Source of the DNA: Ruminococcaceae bacterium AB4001
Lineage (GTDB): Bacteria; Bacillota; Clostridia; Saccharofermentanales; Saccharofermentanaceae
DNA: 64,000 nt
Assembly (NCBI GenBank): GCA_000621765.1
Contig: JHXJ01000001.1
Span: 372,001 to 436,000 of the forward strand
Direction: 5' to 3'
Shown here: positions 34,782 to 43,012 of the stretch, piece after piece
How positions within the stretch are numbered: the stretch's first letter is position 1
Layout of the letters: the number at the start of each line of letters is the position of its first letter
Position numbers and translations under genes: made by a program
The notes under the pieces: generated by a model
The model's database searches: none
The model's input: only the letters and a program-made list of their open reading frames with translations
What the model was told of the DNA's origin: nothing

Positions 34782-36200
34782 ATGACTTTAGAAGCCAGAG
34801 AAAAAACACCCGCGCTTGCGAAGATCTCTTCAGACAAGATCTTCTGTTATGTGTCAATGGCACTTTTCATGTTCCTTCCTATAGCGGAGATCATTACGGA
34901 ATTCCTGATCAAGGCCAGGATCAAGTCATTGAGATTCCTCTATCCGTCCTACTTTCAGGCTTACATAGTCATGATCTTCGGCGGAATACTTACGCTGCTC
35001 GTCGTCATCAACCTGATCTCGAGAGCCATAAGCGGCAAGTTTAAACTCTATGTTGCAGACATCTTCTATTTCACGCTTCTGATATTCATGCTCCTGTCGA
35101 TGTTCTTCTCCATGAACTTCGGTGTTTTCGCGGGCGGTTCGCACTACAACAGCCCGACTCTTTACTACAGTGAGCGTCCGGAGATGTTCTTATGCTATTA
35201 CGGACTCTTTTTCGCAGGCTCCATGATCCAGGATTCAAAGCTTCGGAAAAAGCTCCTTTATGCATATGTCATCATCGCGATAATCGAGGGAGTAATCTCC
35301 TTATTCCAGTCATTCAACATCGAGATCCTGTACTGCCTTTTCAGGGTCAACCGCATGCCCTACACGGCTTACGGCACACTTCAGAATACCAATTTCTACG
35401 GCACGCTCTCATGCGTTCTCACGGCAGCGGCTTCAGGCCTTTTCATCTTCAGCTCGAAGCTTACCAGATCCAAGTTCATCAAATGGGGTTCATACGCAGT
35501 ATCTATCCTCATGTTCTATACGCTCCTTGCCAGCAAGGCACGTCTTGCCTGGATCGGTATGGCAGCAATGCTCTTCATGTACATCGTCTCTTTCATTGTC
35601 ATGAGAAAGGGCGCTATCGATCAGGATTCATTAAGACAGATAGTTATCGATTTCATGATACTGATCATCGGATATATTGCGGTCATCATCATCGCCATTA
35701 TCTTTACTCCTTACATCACCAGCAGGATCGAAGTTACCGCTGAGGAATTCCAGGAGAAGATCGGCGAAGACGGATTCGGCAACGGCAGAGGAAGGATCTG
35801 GAGAGCAGCTCTTTCAAGCGTTCCGAGACACTGGGTCACCGGTATCGGTCTTGATAACCTCGCACAGGCATTCAGGGAAATGCCGGGATGGCAGCCTGGC
35901 GATTACGTCCAGGACAAGGGCCACAGCGAGTACATCCACACGCTTGCCACACAGGGTATCTTTGCCATTGTTAACTACATTGCGCTCCTCATCTATGCGG
36001 CCGTCAGCGCTGTTAAGATGATCTTCAACGAAAAGGACGATGTTAAGAGAAGCCTTACATGGATCTTCCTCGGCATCTTCGCAGCTTATGTTGCACAGGC
36101 TATCTTAAGCTCAAGCATCATGAACGTCGCACCGTATTTCTGGATCATGATCGGTCTTCTGACACCAAGAACGAAGCCGGTCTCATTTAAGAAAAGCTGA
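34782..36200 (+). CDS. O-antigen ligase/Wzy-like polymerase
   Basis: A 472-residue polytopic membrane protein (about 10-12 segments) with the long external loop near the C-terminus that defines the Wzy_C family. In it, GNGRGRIWRAAL (about 332-343) and a conserved His in DKGHSEYIHTLATQG (about 380-394) match the catalytic region of ligases and polymerases that join lipid-linked glycan repeats. In a Gram-positive it would polymerise repeat units or attach a glycan to the wall. AAAGAGGT precedes the ATG. Wzx, glycosyltransferases and sugar-nucleotide genes begin about 2-9 kb downstream, so it probably serves the same polymer. Confidence 0.82.
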   Translation: MTLEAREKTPALAKISSDKIFCYVSMALFMFLPIAEIITEFLIKARIKSLRFLYPSYFQAYIVMIFGGILTLLVVINLISRAISGKFKLYVADIFYFTLLIFMLLSMFFSMNFGVFAGGSHYNSPTLYYSERPEMFLCYYGLFFAGSMIQDSKLRKKLLYAYVIIAIIEGVISLFQSFNIEILYCLFRVNRMPYTAYGTLQNTNFYGTLSCVLTAAASGLFIFSSKLTRSKFIKWGSYAVSILMFYTLLASKARLAWIGMAAMLFMYIVSFIVMRKGAIDQDSLRQIVIDFMILIIGYIAVIIIAIIFTPYITSRIEVTAEEFQEKIGEDGFGNGRGRIWRAALSSVPRHWVTGIGLDNLAQAFREMPGWQPGDYVQDKGHSEYIHTLATQGIFAIVNYIALLIYAAVSAVKMIFNEKDDVKRSLTWIFLGIFAAYVAQAILSSSIMNVAPYFWIMIGLLTPRTKPVSFKKS

Positions 36201-36221
36201 TCAGGCAGAGGGAGGCTTTCT

Positions 36222-37109
36222 ATGTTCAATTCTTTCATCCGGTTCAAAGCAGAAAAGAATAGACAACTCTTCATCAAGAACTGCACGATAAGTGACGCTC
36301 CGAGACTTGAAGAAGAGGTTTTTCCCGCCGAGTGCAAGGCAGAAATGGACATAGTCTACAAAGACGGAGACAAGCCCCTGAAGCTCGACATCTATACGCC
36401 TTTCGGCTATATCGGAGCGAAGGAATGCTTCATCCTGATTCATGGCGGAGCCTTCGTCTACGGCACCAAACTCCTCGACCAGAATTTCGGAATGCACCTT
36501 GCGATAAAGGCAGGGATCCCCGTCGTCAACGTCGACTATACGCTCATGCCGGAATCCGATATGTCCCAGATAGTCAACGAGATATTCCATGCGATGAACT
36601 TCATCAGCTCCAAGTACGGCATCAGGACATTCCACACGGTCGGTGATTCGGCAGGCGGTTATCTTGCGTATCTTGTCGCTATCGCAGCCAGGAGCAGACA
36701 CGTCCGTCACGGGCTCTGGGTTTTCGAGAAGATCAACGGAACGGTACAGTCCGCAAACATGGTATGCCCCGGCATCCGTAATCCGCGAAAAGATTTCCCG
36801 GGCTTTTATTTCGAGAAATTCATCAACACCAAGGAAGAACAGCCGCGTCTCCCTGATTACATTTACGACCTGAACCTGATCGCCGAGCGCGACACCGATC
36901 TCAGGATCGCCGTGATCACTGGCGAGGACGATTTCCTGAAAGTTCAGGACAGAGAGTTCAAGGAGCATTTCGAAAACGCTCTGTTCTACGAAGCCATGAA
37001 CGAGGGCGATCTTCACATGCATCACGTGTTCCCGGTAGCTCATCCGGAATGGCCGCAGTCGAAAAAAGCGATCGCCATGATCGCGGAAAACGCGGTTGGA
37101 AGAAGATAA
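36222..37109 (+). CDS. Alpha/beta-hydrolase, acetyl-esterase-like
   Basis: A 295-residue serine hydrolase of the hormone-sensitive-lipase/BD-FAE group. It has an oxyanion-hole HGG at 74-76 (ILIHGGAFVYG), a nucleophile elbow GDSAGG with Ser143, and probable acid and base in TGEDDFLK and near HMHHVF late in the chain. There is no signal peptide, so it acts in the cytoplasm. It follows the ligase-like gene by 21 bases with its own GGGAGG site, suggesting co-transcription and perhaps trimming of acylated sugars. A bidirectional terminator follows. Confidence 0.8.
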   Translation: MFNSFIRFKAEKNRQLFIKNCTISDAPRLEEEVFPAECKAEMDIVYKDGDKPLKLDIYTPFGYIGAKECFILIHGGAFVYGTKLLDQNFGMHLAIKAGIPVVNVDYTLMPESDMSQIVNEIFHAMNFISSKYGIRTFHTVGDSAGGYLAYLVAIAARSRHVRHGLWVFEKINGTVQSANMVCPGIRNPRKDFPGFYFEKFINTKEEQPRLPDYIYDLNLIAERDTDLRIAVITGEDDFLKVQDREFKEHFENALFYEAMNEGDLHMHHVFPVAHPEWPQSKKAIAMIAENAVGRR

Positions 37110-37128
37110 GGTTTAATCTGTCAGAACA

Positions 37129-37170
37129 AAAACAGGGCTATGAAATCGAAATTCATAACCCTGTTTTTAT
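37129..37170. terminator. Bidirectional terminator between esterase and ribU
   Basis: AACAGGG-TATGAA pairs with TTCATA-CCCTGTT around ATCGAAA, followed by TTTATTT on plus and TTTTTGTT on minus. Confidence 0.85.
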
Positions 37171-37195
37171 TTGTGCTTTTGTTGATCAGGTCAGA

Positions 37196-37852
37196 TCATT
37201 TCTTCTGTTCGTGAGTCTGATCGTATGTCTTGTTGATCAGCTTGGAGATCGGCTTGTATACGAAGAATGTGATCGTTCCGACTACGATTCCCTTGAAAAG
37301 ATTGAAGGGAACAAAGACTGCGAGAAGGAGCGAGATCTTATCCTTAACGAGCGGATTTGCAGAAGCGCTCATTCCGATGATTGCCTCAAGAGGGAAGCCC
37401 ATTGCTGATCCGTAAAGAGGCAGTGTTATGAAAGCGTTTACGGGAATTGCAACAGCTGCAAGAACGAGAGTCGAGATCGCCATTGAAGCTGCGGCGCCTT
37501 TTCTTGTGCGGAACTTGCGGTAGATGAGACCTGCAGAACCAACATAGATGACTCCGGTGATGAAGTTGGAAAGCTCACCGATGCCCATTGTCTGTGTAAC
37601 GGGAAGGTGAATGAGGTTCTTGAGAAGCTCGATCACTACAGCCCAGACAGGTCCCAGAGCAAAGGCTCCGATCAGTACGGGAAGTTCGGAAAAGTCGAAC
37701 TTGAGAAATACCGGCATAAACGGTAGCGGTACTTCAAGATACATCAGCAATACAGCCATTGCGGTGAGTATTGCGCATGCAGCGATTCTGCGGATCATGA
37801 TCTTGCGCGCAGCACGAGAATCCGCCTTAACGGTTACCGGGGTTTCAGTCAT
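37196..37852 (-). CDS. ribU: ECF transporter S component, riboflavin-specific RibU
   Basis: The membrane substrate-binding subunit that, with the shared EcfAA'T module (not in this window), imports riboflavin. The 218-residue protein has six hydrophobic segments and the RibU signature in the second to third segments (FKFDFSELPVLIGAFALGP followed by VIELLKNLIHL). The start is the ATG at 37852 behind AAGGAAG; the frame is open into the riboswitch, but those codons are RNA structure. Assignment as riboflavin carrier is strongly supported by the FMN riboswitch directly upstream, which should shut the gene off when FMN is plentiful. Confidence 0.9.
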   Translation of the reverse strand: MTETPVTVKADSRAARKIMIRRIAACAILTAMAVLLMYLEVPLPFMPVFLKFDFSELPVLIGAFALGPVWAVVIELLKNLIHLPVTQTMGIGELSNFITGVIYVGSAGLIYRKFRTRKGAAASMAISTLVLAAVAIPVNAFITLPLYGSAMGFPLEAIIGMSASANPLVKDKISLLLAVFVPFNLFKGIVVGTITFFVYKPISKLINKTYDQTHEQKK

Positions 37853-37863
37853 AGAAAACACTT

Positions 37864-37998
37864 CCTTTCTTCCGGACTTTACCGTCGGCCCCGGGATCAC
37901 ACCGGGTCAACCTCACCTTGATGATTTTATGAGGCTTGCGGGCTTACGCATCAGCGTTCACCGCCGGTCGGAGAATCACACTCCGCCTTGGACGCCTC
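37864..37998 (-). promoter_or_regulatory. FMN riboswitch (RFN element)
   Basis: Read on the minus strand, the conserved blocks occur in order: GGCGGAGTG..TTCTCCGACCGGCGGTG, AAGCCCGC..AGCC, a GGTTGACCCGGTGT block, CCGGGGCCGACGGT, then AAAGTCCGGAAG before AAAGGAAG. These are the hallmarks of the six-helix FMN aptamer. It ends next to the ribU ribosome site, and I see no long terminator hairpin with a T tract, so control is probably by sequestering the ribosome site. Confidence 0.92.
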
Positions 37999-37999
37999 A

Positions 38000-38027
38000 A
38001 TTATACATAGCGCATCGAAAATGTAAA
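38000..38027 (-). promoter_or_regulatory. Promoter of the FMN riboswitch-ribU transcript
   Basis: On the minus strand TTTACA (38022-38027) and TATAAT (38000-38005) are separated by 16 bases, placing the start at the 5' edge of the aptamer. Confidence 0.7.
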
Positions 38028-38079
38028 GACTCATTAGCTGTATTCCTTTTGCTCCGTGTCCTCCGCGCTCCGCTTGTGC

Positions 38080-38141
38080 GGAATGCAGCTAATTCGGCAG
38101 GGGCGGGTACACTTGCAAAAGTGCTTATCTGGAATGCAGCT
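38080..38141. repeat. Direct repeat pair GGAATGCAGCT upstream of licD promoter
   Basis: Two identical 11-mers (38080-38090, 38131-38141) lie 51 bases apart in the 391-base gap between ribU and licD, with a small CACTT/AAGTG hairpin between them. The gap otherwise holds the riboswitch and two promoters; no gene is visible. Confidence 0.45.
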
Positions 38142-38154
38142 GCCTTTATTTTCT

Positions 38155-38183
38155 TTGCTACTAATAAAATATAGTGTTATAAT
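38155..38183 (+). promoter_or_regulatory. Promoter of the licD/surface-glycan locus
   Basis: TTGCTA (38155-38160), a 17-base spacer and TATAAT (38178-38183) with an extended TG-t in front. The start site would be about 55 bases before the first licD. Confidence 0.7.
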
Positions 38184-38243
38184 CGCTTATCGCGGCCGGA
38201 GAGGTCTGTTTGACCCTGCCGTGAATTTTCTTGGAGCGGATAT

Positions 38244-39134
38244 ATGGACAGGATTTCATCAGATACGAGAAAGAAGGTGCAGTATATCATCACGGATATG
38301 CTGCGTCAGTTTGATAAGATCTGCAGAGATAATGACATTGAATATTTCGTGTGTTATGGGACCGAGTTAGGTGCTGTCAGACATAAGGGATTTATCCCGT
38401 GGGATGACGATGCCGATGTCGGAATGATGCGCTGTGATTATGAGAAACTCAGGAAGGTTTTCGAGACACAGGATACGGGTAATCTGTATCTGGCAAGTCC
38501 TGACGGGGACTACGAATGGCATGAGAAGGTCTATCCGAGACTTTACTATCTCGGTACTGAGATCGAGCTTGGTTACTGGAACGACTGCTTTGAGCTGAAC
38601 GGGGATAAGTTCGGCAAGGCGATCAATCTTGATATCTTCCTTTTCGACTATGTGGAAAACGATCCGGCCAAGATCGATGAGACGATAAAGAAGGCTATCA
38701 AACTCAAGCGCAGATACATGTACTACAAGTTCAAGTCGAAGGTGGTTACGAATAGGGGCGCGAGGGCTTTTGTCATGAGCATAATGAAGCGCCTGATGTA
38801 CGATTTCCATCACGGCGATCCCGATGCATCAAAAAAGCAGTTTGAGAAATACAAGAAGCTTGTTGAGCATCCGAAGACCGACTACATCATCAATTTCGAT
38901 GACCTCGAGGCCGTCGACATAAAGGCTTCGCTCTTAAGGTACGATCAGGTTTTCCCGACCGTGCCTGGTATGTTCGAAGGCTTCGAAGTAAAGATGCAGA
39001 GAGATTACGATACGGCTTTAAGACAGCTTTACGGCGATTACATGACGCCGCCGTCTGAAGAGGCAAAGGACGTTCATAAGACGGTCCGCGCATCTTTCGG
39101 AGATTATAAGTTTCCCGATTCCTTTGACGAGTGA
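38244..39134 (+). CDS. LicD-family phosphotransferase (copy 1)
   Basis: LicD proteins transfer a phosphoalcohol such as phosphocholine from a CDP-linked donor onto a sugar of a surface glycan or teichoic acid. The 296-residue protein has the nucleotidyltransferase-like core VCYGTELGAVRHKGFIPWDD with acidic residues 54-56 and 58. The usual DDD-I-D is DDD-A-D here. It is very similar to copy 3 (shared RQFDKxCRDNDI, [11 protein letters not shown], [11 protein letters not shown]), while copy 2 is more distant. It is first in the polysaccharide locus behind a good promoter; the upstream TTTCTTGGAGCGG segment provides a GGAG ribosome site. No licA, licB or licC choline genes are visible, so the group transferred is uncertain. 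Confidence 0.85.
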   Translation: MDRISSDTRKKVQYIITDMLRQFDKICRDNDIEYFVCYGTELGAVRHKGFIPWDDDADVGMMRCDYEKLRKVFETQDTGNLYLASPDGDYEWHEKVYPRLYYLGTEIELGYWNDCFELNGDKFGKAINLDIFLFDYVENDPAKIDETIKKAIKLKRRYMYYKFKSKVVTNRGARAFVMSIMKRLMYDFHHGDPDASKKQFEKYKKLVEHPKTDYIINFDDLEAVDIKASLLRYDQVFPTVPGMFEGFEVKMQRDYDTALRQLYGDYMTPPSEEAKDVHKTVRASFGDYKFPDSFDE

Positions 39135-39171
39135 TCTTCGGGATGAGTAAAGTGCAGGAAGGTATTTTTCG

Positions 39172-40053
39172 TTGATCAGCAGTAAAGAAATGTATTCGAA
39201 AAGTTTTCAGGAATATATCCTGAGCGAGGACACTCTGAAGAAGTTGCAGGGTGAGCTGTTCAAGATACTGCTCGATGTTAAATACGTGGCCGAGAAGTAC
39301 GGCATCAAGTTCATGCTGGCAGGCGGCACGATGCTTGGCGCAGTAAGACATAAAGGCTTTATTCCGTGGGACGATGACATCGATCTTTTCATGTTCAGGG
39401 AAGAGGCGATGAAGCTGGTCGAGAAGATCAGGGAGGAGTTCCCGGATAAGTATGTGGTCGCTGTGCCGTTGTGCGATGACCTTTACTTTTCGAAGGCGAT
39501 AAAGATCTACAAGAAGGGAACGACTTATATCGAGATCCCGCTCGCGGGCGTTAAGGCTTTTGACATGCTCTTCATCGACATCTTCATGATCGAGAACGTT
39601 CCTGCAAACAAGGTTATCCGCAGGCTCCGCTGGAAGCACTACAAGTTCATGTGCAATGCGGCAAGCGTCTGCATCGATTATAAGTATCCTTCGCCGATCA
39701 TTATGGAGAAAGCAAAAGAAAATAAAGACGTTGCCGAGTACATAAATTTCAGGAGAAGGATAGGATGGTTCTTCTGCCATTTCGGAGGAATGAAATACTA
39801 TCAGAGAAGATGCGAGAAGATCGCAAATTATAAGCGCCACACGGGCTGGGTCGGAGTGCCTACGGGAAACTACGATAATGAGACCTATCCCGAGAATATT
39901 TTGCGTGAGACGATCAAGACCGAATTCTGCGGGGAGATGTTCGATATACCGGCAGCTTATGATGTGGTCCTCGGCAGGATGTTCGGTGATTACATGAAGA
40001 TACCTGATCCGTCAAAGCGCGAGTTCCACGTAGCCTACAAGATCGAGTTCTGA
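39172..40053 (+). CDS. LicD-family phosphotransferase (copy 2)
   Basis: A 293-residue LicD protein with LAGGTMLGAVRHKGFIPWDD and the standard acidic set at 67-69 and 71 (DDD-I-D). It is the most diverged of the three: after the core it has KIYKKGTTYIEIPL and a middle region unlike copies 1 and 3. The likely start is TTG at 39172, 9 bases after AGGAAGG; an ATG at 39190 has little ribosome site, so a slightly shorter form is possible. It is cytoplasmic with no membrane segment. It may add its group to a different sugar or position than copies 1 and 3. Confidence 0.82.
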   Translation: MISSKEMYSKSFQEYILSEDTLKKLQGELFKILLDVKYVAEKYGIKFMLAGGTMLGAVRHKGFIPWDDDIDLFMFREEAMKLVEKIREEFPDKYVVAVPLCDDLYFSKAIKIYKKGTTYIEIPLAGVKAFDMLFIDIFMIENVPANKVIRRLRWKHYKFMCNAASVCIDYKYPSPIIMEKAKENKDVAEYINFRRRIGWFFCHFGGMKYYQRRCEKIANYKRHTGWVGVPTGNYDNETYPENILRETIKTEFCGEMFDIPAAYDVVLGRMFGDYMKIPDPSKREFHVAYKIEF

Positions 40054-40070
40054 GAAACGGGAGATACCGG

Positions 40071-40943
40071 ATGAGTGAGATATATAAACAGGAACTGCTG
40101 AAGAAAACACAGATCGTACTGACTGACATGATGCGTCAGTTCGATAAGCTCTGCAGGGACAATGACATAGATTATTTCGTCAGTTACGGCACGGCTATCG
40201 GCGCCGTCAGACATCAGGGATTTATTCCGTGGGATGACGATATCGATCTCGGAATGATGCGTTCTGATTACGAGAAGCTCAAGAAGGTTTTTGAGACACA
40301 GGATACCGGTAATCTTTTCCTGAGCAGCCCTGATATGGACGACGAGTGGCATGAGAAGTTCTTCCCGAAACTTAATTACAGGGGCACGGTCTATGTGTCG
40401 GAGAACTGGCACGATAATTTCGAGAAGGACGGGGAAGTCGACGGAAGGCCGATCAATTTCGATATCTTCCTTTACGATTACTGCGATGAAAATTTCATGC
40501 AGATCGCGAAAAAGTCGATGAGCTACAAGCGCAATTACATGTACACCAAATTCAAGGCGAAGCTGATCAAAGGCAAGGGCATCGGCGCATTTGTCTCAAG
40601 CCTTGTGAAGAGGATCATGTACGACATCCATTCTTCTGACCCGGACTACCCGAAGAAGCAGTTCTGGAAATACCTTAAGCTGATCGAACATCCGGAGAGC
40701 GATTACATCGTCTGCTATGACACGTGGACTGAATCGGATGTAAAGGGTTCCTACATCAGATATGACGAGTCGTTCCCGACTGTTCCGGTCATGTTTGAAG
40801 GATTCGAGGTCAAGATCCAGAAGAACTACGATAAGACGCTCCGCGAAACCTACGGCGATTACATGCAGCTGCCGCCTGTAGACCAGAGAGTCGCGCACAG
40901 ACCATATAACGTATCGTTCGGCGATTACAAATTCGACGAATAG
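40071..40943 (+). CDS. LicD-family phosphotransferase (copy 3)
   Basis: A 290-residue LicD protein with [20 protein letters not shown] and acidic residues 55-57 and 59 intact. It is closely related to copy 1 throughout, including the C-terminal GDYKF ending, which suggests tandem duplication with copy 2 between. It starts 17 bases after copy 2. Phosphocholine or a similar phosphoalcohol is the expected cargo. Three copies in a row imply several decorated positions or several donors. Confidence 0.85.
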   Translation: MSEIYKQELLKKTQIVLTDMMRQFDKLCRDNDIDYFVSYGTAIGAVRHQGFIPWDDDIDLGMMRSDYEKLKKVFETQDTGNLFLSSPDMDDEWHEKFFPKLNYRGTVYVSENWHDNFEKDGEVDGRPINFDIFLYDYCDENFMQIAKKSMSYKRNYMYTKFKAKLIKGKGIGAFVSSLVKRIMYDIHSSDPDYPKKQFWKYLKLIEHPESDYIVCYDTWTESDVKGSYIRYDESFPTVPVMFEGFEVKIQKNYDKTLRETYGDYMQLPPVDQRVAHRPYNVSFGDYKFDE

Positions 40944-40949
40944 GGCAGA

Positions 40950-40958
40950 TGGTATAAT
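40950..40958 (+). promoter_or_regulatory. Internal extended -10 promoter before the aminotransferase gene
   Basis: TG-g-TATAAT lies 31 bases upstream of the ATG at 40990, in a 46-base gap. It may give the sugar-nucleotide genes separate transcription. Confidence 0.45.
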
Positions 40959-40989
40959 TGCCACATCAGAAAGGGAGTTTTGCTTTACG

Positions 40990-42084
40990 ATGAAAATACC
41001 TTTTGTAACTTTCATTCCGCTCGAAAAGGAACTTGATCAGGAGATCAGGGCTGCCTTCGAGCGCGTCTACACCAGATCTTGGTATATCGAAGGCGAGGAA
41101 GACAAGGCTTTCGAGAAGGCTTTCGCCGAATTCTGCGGCGTGAAATATGCAGTAGGTACAGGCAACGGACTTGATGCTCTGATGCTCGCGCTGAAGGCAT
41201 TGGGAATAGGTCCCGGAGATGAAGTCATCGTACCTTCAAACACATTTATCGCGACTGTGCTTGCTGTCACTTATGTCGGCGCTGTTCCGGTACTGGTCGA
41301 ACCCGACATAAAGACATTCAATATCGATCCTTCACTCATCGAAGAGAAGATCACTCCCGCTACAAAGGCGATCATGCCGGTGCATCTTTACGGCCAGGCA
41401 TGCGACATGGATCCCATTATGGAGATCGCAAAAAAGCACGGCCTTTACGTTGTCGAAGACTGCGCGCAGGCGCACGGTGCAACCTATAAGGGCAGGAAAG
41501 TCGGAACGTTCGGCGATGTTGCAGGATTCAGTTTCTATCCCGGCAAAAATCTCGGCGCGTTAGGTGATGCCGGCGCGGTGATCACGAACAGCGAAGAGAC
41601 GGCAGGACTTGTCAGGGCTTATGGCAATTACGGTTCGGACTACAAGTACCACCACGTTTACAAAGGAAACAACAGCAGGCTCGATGAGCTTCAGGCTGCA
41701 TTCCTTTCTGCAAAACTGCCTGTCCTCGATAAGGTCAACGAAGACAGGAGAAGGATTGCTTCCATCTATCTCGAAGGCATTAAGAATGAAAAGATCGTTC
41801 TTCCTTTTGTAAGGGAGGACTGCGTGCCGGTATGGCATATTTTCGCGGTAAGGTGCAAGGAAAGAGATCTTCTCGAAAAGCACTTAGGTGACCTTGGGAT
41901 CGGCACGAACAAGCACTATCCCACACCCATCCATCTTCAGGAATGCTATAAGGATCTCGGACTGAAAGAAGGCGACCTCAGGATTGCCGAAGAAATCAGT
42001 GCCACCGAGCTAAGCCTTCCGCTATACTACGGAATGACTGATGAGCAGATCCAGTACGTGATCGATTCAGTCAACAGTTTCTAA
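40990..42084 (+). CDS. DegT/DnrJ/EryC1 family sugar aminotransferase, FdtB/QdtB-like
   Basis: A 364-residue PLP enzyme that would place an amino group at C3 of a dTDP-3-keto-6-deoxyhexose. It shows the family features [22 protein letters not shown] split over residues 57-77, [10 protein letters not shown] (155-164) and the PLP lysine Lys186 in [14 protein letters not shown], plus [13 protein letters not shown] near 303. The next gene encodes an FdtA-type 3,4-ketoisomerase, and RmlB is 3.6 kb downstream, so the substrate is probably the product of those two. GGGAG precedes the ATG. Fucose or quinovose (C4) configuration cannot be decided. Confidence 0.85.
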   Translation: MKIPFVTFIPLEKELDQEIRAAFERVYTRSWYIEGEEDKAFEKAFAEFCGVKYAVGTGNGLDALMLALKALGIGPGDEVIVPSNTFIATVLAVTYVGAVPVLVEPDIKTFNIDPSLIEEKITPATKAIMPVHLYGQACDMDPIMEIAKKHGLYVVEDCAQAHGATYKGRKVGTFGDVAGFSFYPGKNLGALGDAGAVITNSEETAGLVRAYGNYGSDYKYHHVYKGNNSRLDELQAAFLSAKLPVLDKVNEDRRRIASIYLEGIKNEKIVLPFVREDCVPVWHIFAVRCKERDLLEKHLGDLGIGTNKHYPTPIHLQECYKDLGLKEGDLRIAEEISATELSLPLYYGMTDEQIQYVIDSVNSF

Positions 42085-42094
42085 GGAGATATCT

Positions 42095-43012
42095 ATGCAT
42101 CTGAGACAGCTGGAACTTAGAGATGCCCCCCTCATGCTCGAGTGGATGCACGACAGCGGTGTCGTCGGTCTGCTCCGTACTGATTTCGCATCGAAAACAT
42201 TAAGCGATGCCGAAGAGTTTATCAGGAAGAGCATAGGTGACGACAAGAACATCAATCTTGCCATCGCGTCCGATGAAGACGAATACATGGGCACCGTCAC
42301 TCTGCGCGACATAGAAGACGGAAGCGCTGAGTTCGCTATCACGGTCAGGTCAAAGGCCATGAGCAGGGGCTATGCCTGGTTCGGCATGGAAGCCATACTC
42401 GAGAAGGCCTTCAAGGAACTTGATCTCGCTAGTGTCTATTGGTGCGTAAGCAGAAAGAATACAAGAGCCGTAAGGTTCTACGATAAGCATAATTTCCACG
42501 AGGCTTTGGACATCCCTGAAAAAGTCCTCGCAAGATATGAGGGCATCGAAGATCTCAAGTGGTATTCGGTCCTCAAGGACGACGACATCAACGAAAAGGA
42601 TTCCGTCGCAGGATGCAAAGTCATCCACATCAAGACGATCCCGACTGTCAACGCAGGCGAATTATCCTTCTTCGAAGCAGGACAGGATATCCCGTTCGAC
42701 GTAAAGAGGATCTACTACATCTCCAAAGTTCCTGAGGGTGTCAGAAGAGGATTCCATGCACACAGGGCGCTCAAGCAGCTTCTGTTCTGCCCTTACGGCA
42801 GGATCCAGCTCATCCTCGAAAACAATAACGGCAGGGAAGAGATAGAACTCTACGACCCTTCCATCGGAGTGCTTATAGAAGAGCCGACATGGCGTGAGAT
42901 GCTGTGGCTCCAGAAGGATTCCGTGCTCTGCGTTGCGGCATCCGACCATTACGATCCTGCCGATTACATCAGAGACTATAACGAATTCAAAGAGTTTATC
43001 CGGAGCAAATAA
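42095..43012 (+). CDS. Fusion of GNAT acetyltransferase and FdtA/QdtA-type dTDP-4-keto-6-deoxyglucose 3,4-ketoisomerase
   Basis: Residues 1 to about 155 form a GNAT domain (LRQLELRDAPLMLEW; acetyl-CoA loop region SKAMSRGYAWFGMEAI; SRKNTRAVRFYDKHNF). Residues about 172-305 form a cupin of the WxcM/FdtA type: FDVKRIYYI, EGVRRGFHAHRALKQLL (catalytic histidines 221 and 223), and LIEEPTWREM. The cupin moves the keto group from C4 to C3 of dTDP-4-keto-6-deoxyglucose for the aminotransferase upstream; the GNAT half could then acetylate the new amine. In known systems the acetyltransferase is usually separate and often a hexapeptide-repeat enzyme. Ten bases follow the upstream stop, and its TAA overlaps the wzx ATG by one base. 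Confidence 0.85.
   Translation: MHLRQLELRDAPLMLEWMHDSGVVGLLRTDFASKTLSDAEEFIRKSIGDDKNINLAIASDEDEYMGTVTLRDIEDGSAEFAITVRSKAMSRGYAWFGMEAILEKAFKELDLASVYWCVSRKNTRAVRFYDKHNFHEALDIPEKVLARYEGIEDLKWYSVLKDDDINEKDSVAGCKVIHIKTIPTVNAGELSFFEAGQDIPFDVKRIYYISKVPEGVRRGFHAHRALKQLLFCPYGRIQLILENNNGREEIELYDPSIGVLIEEPTWREMLWLQKDSVLCVAASDHYDPADYIRDYNEFKEFIRSK

Noticed and set aside
36201-37043. 280-codon minus-strand ORF opposite the esterase
   Set aside because: The esterase on the plus strand has intact HGG and GDSAGG motifs; the antisense frame has no recognisable domain.
38890-39840. 316-codon minus-strand ORF opposite two licD genes
   Set aside because: It lies antisense to two clear LicD genes and crosses the gap between them; the composition is that of a shadow frame.
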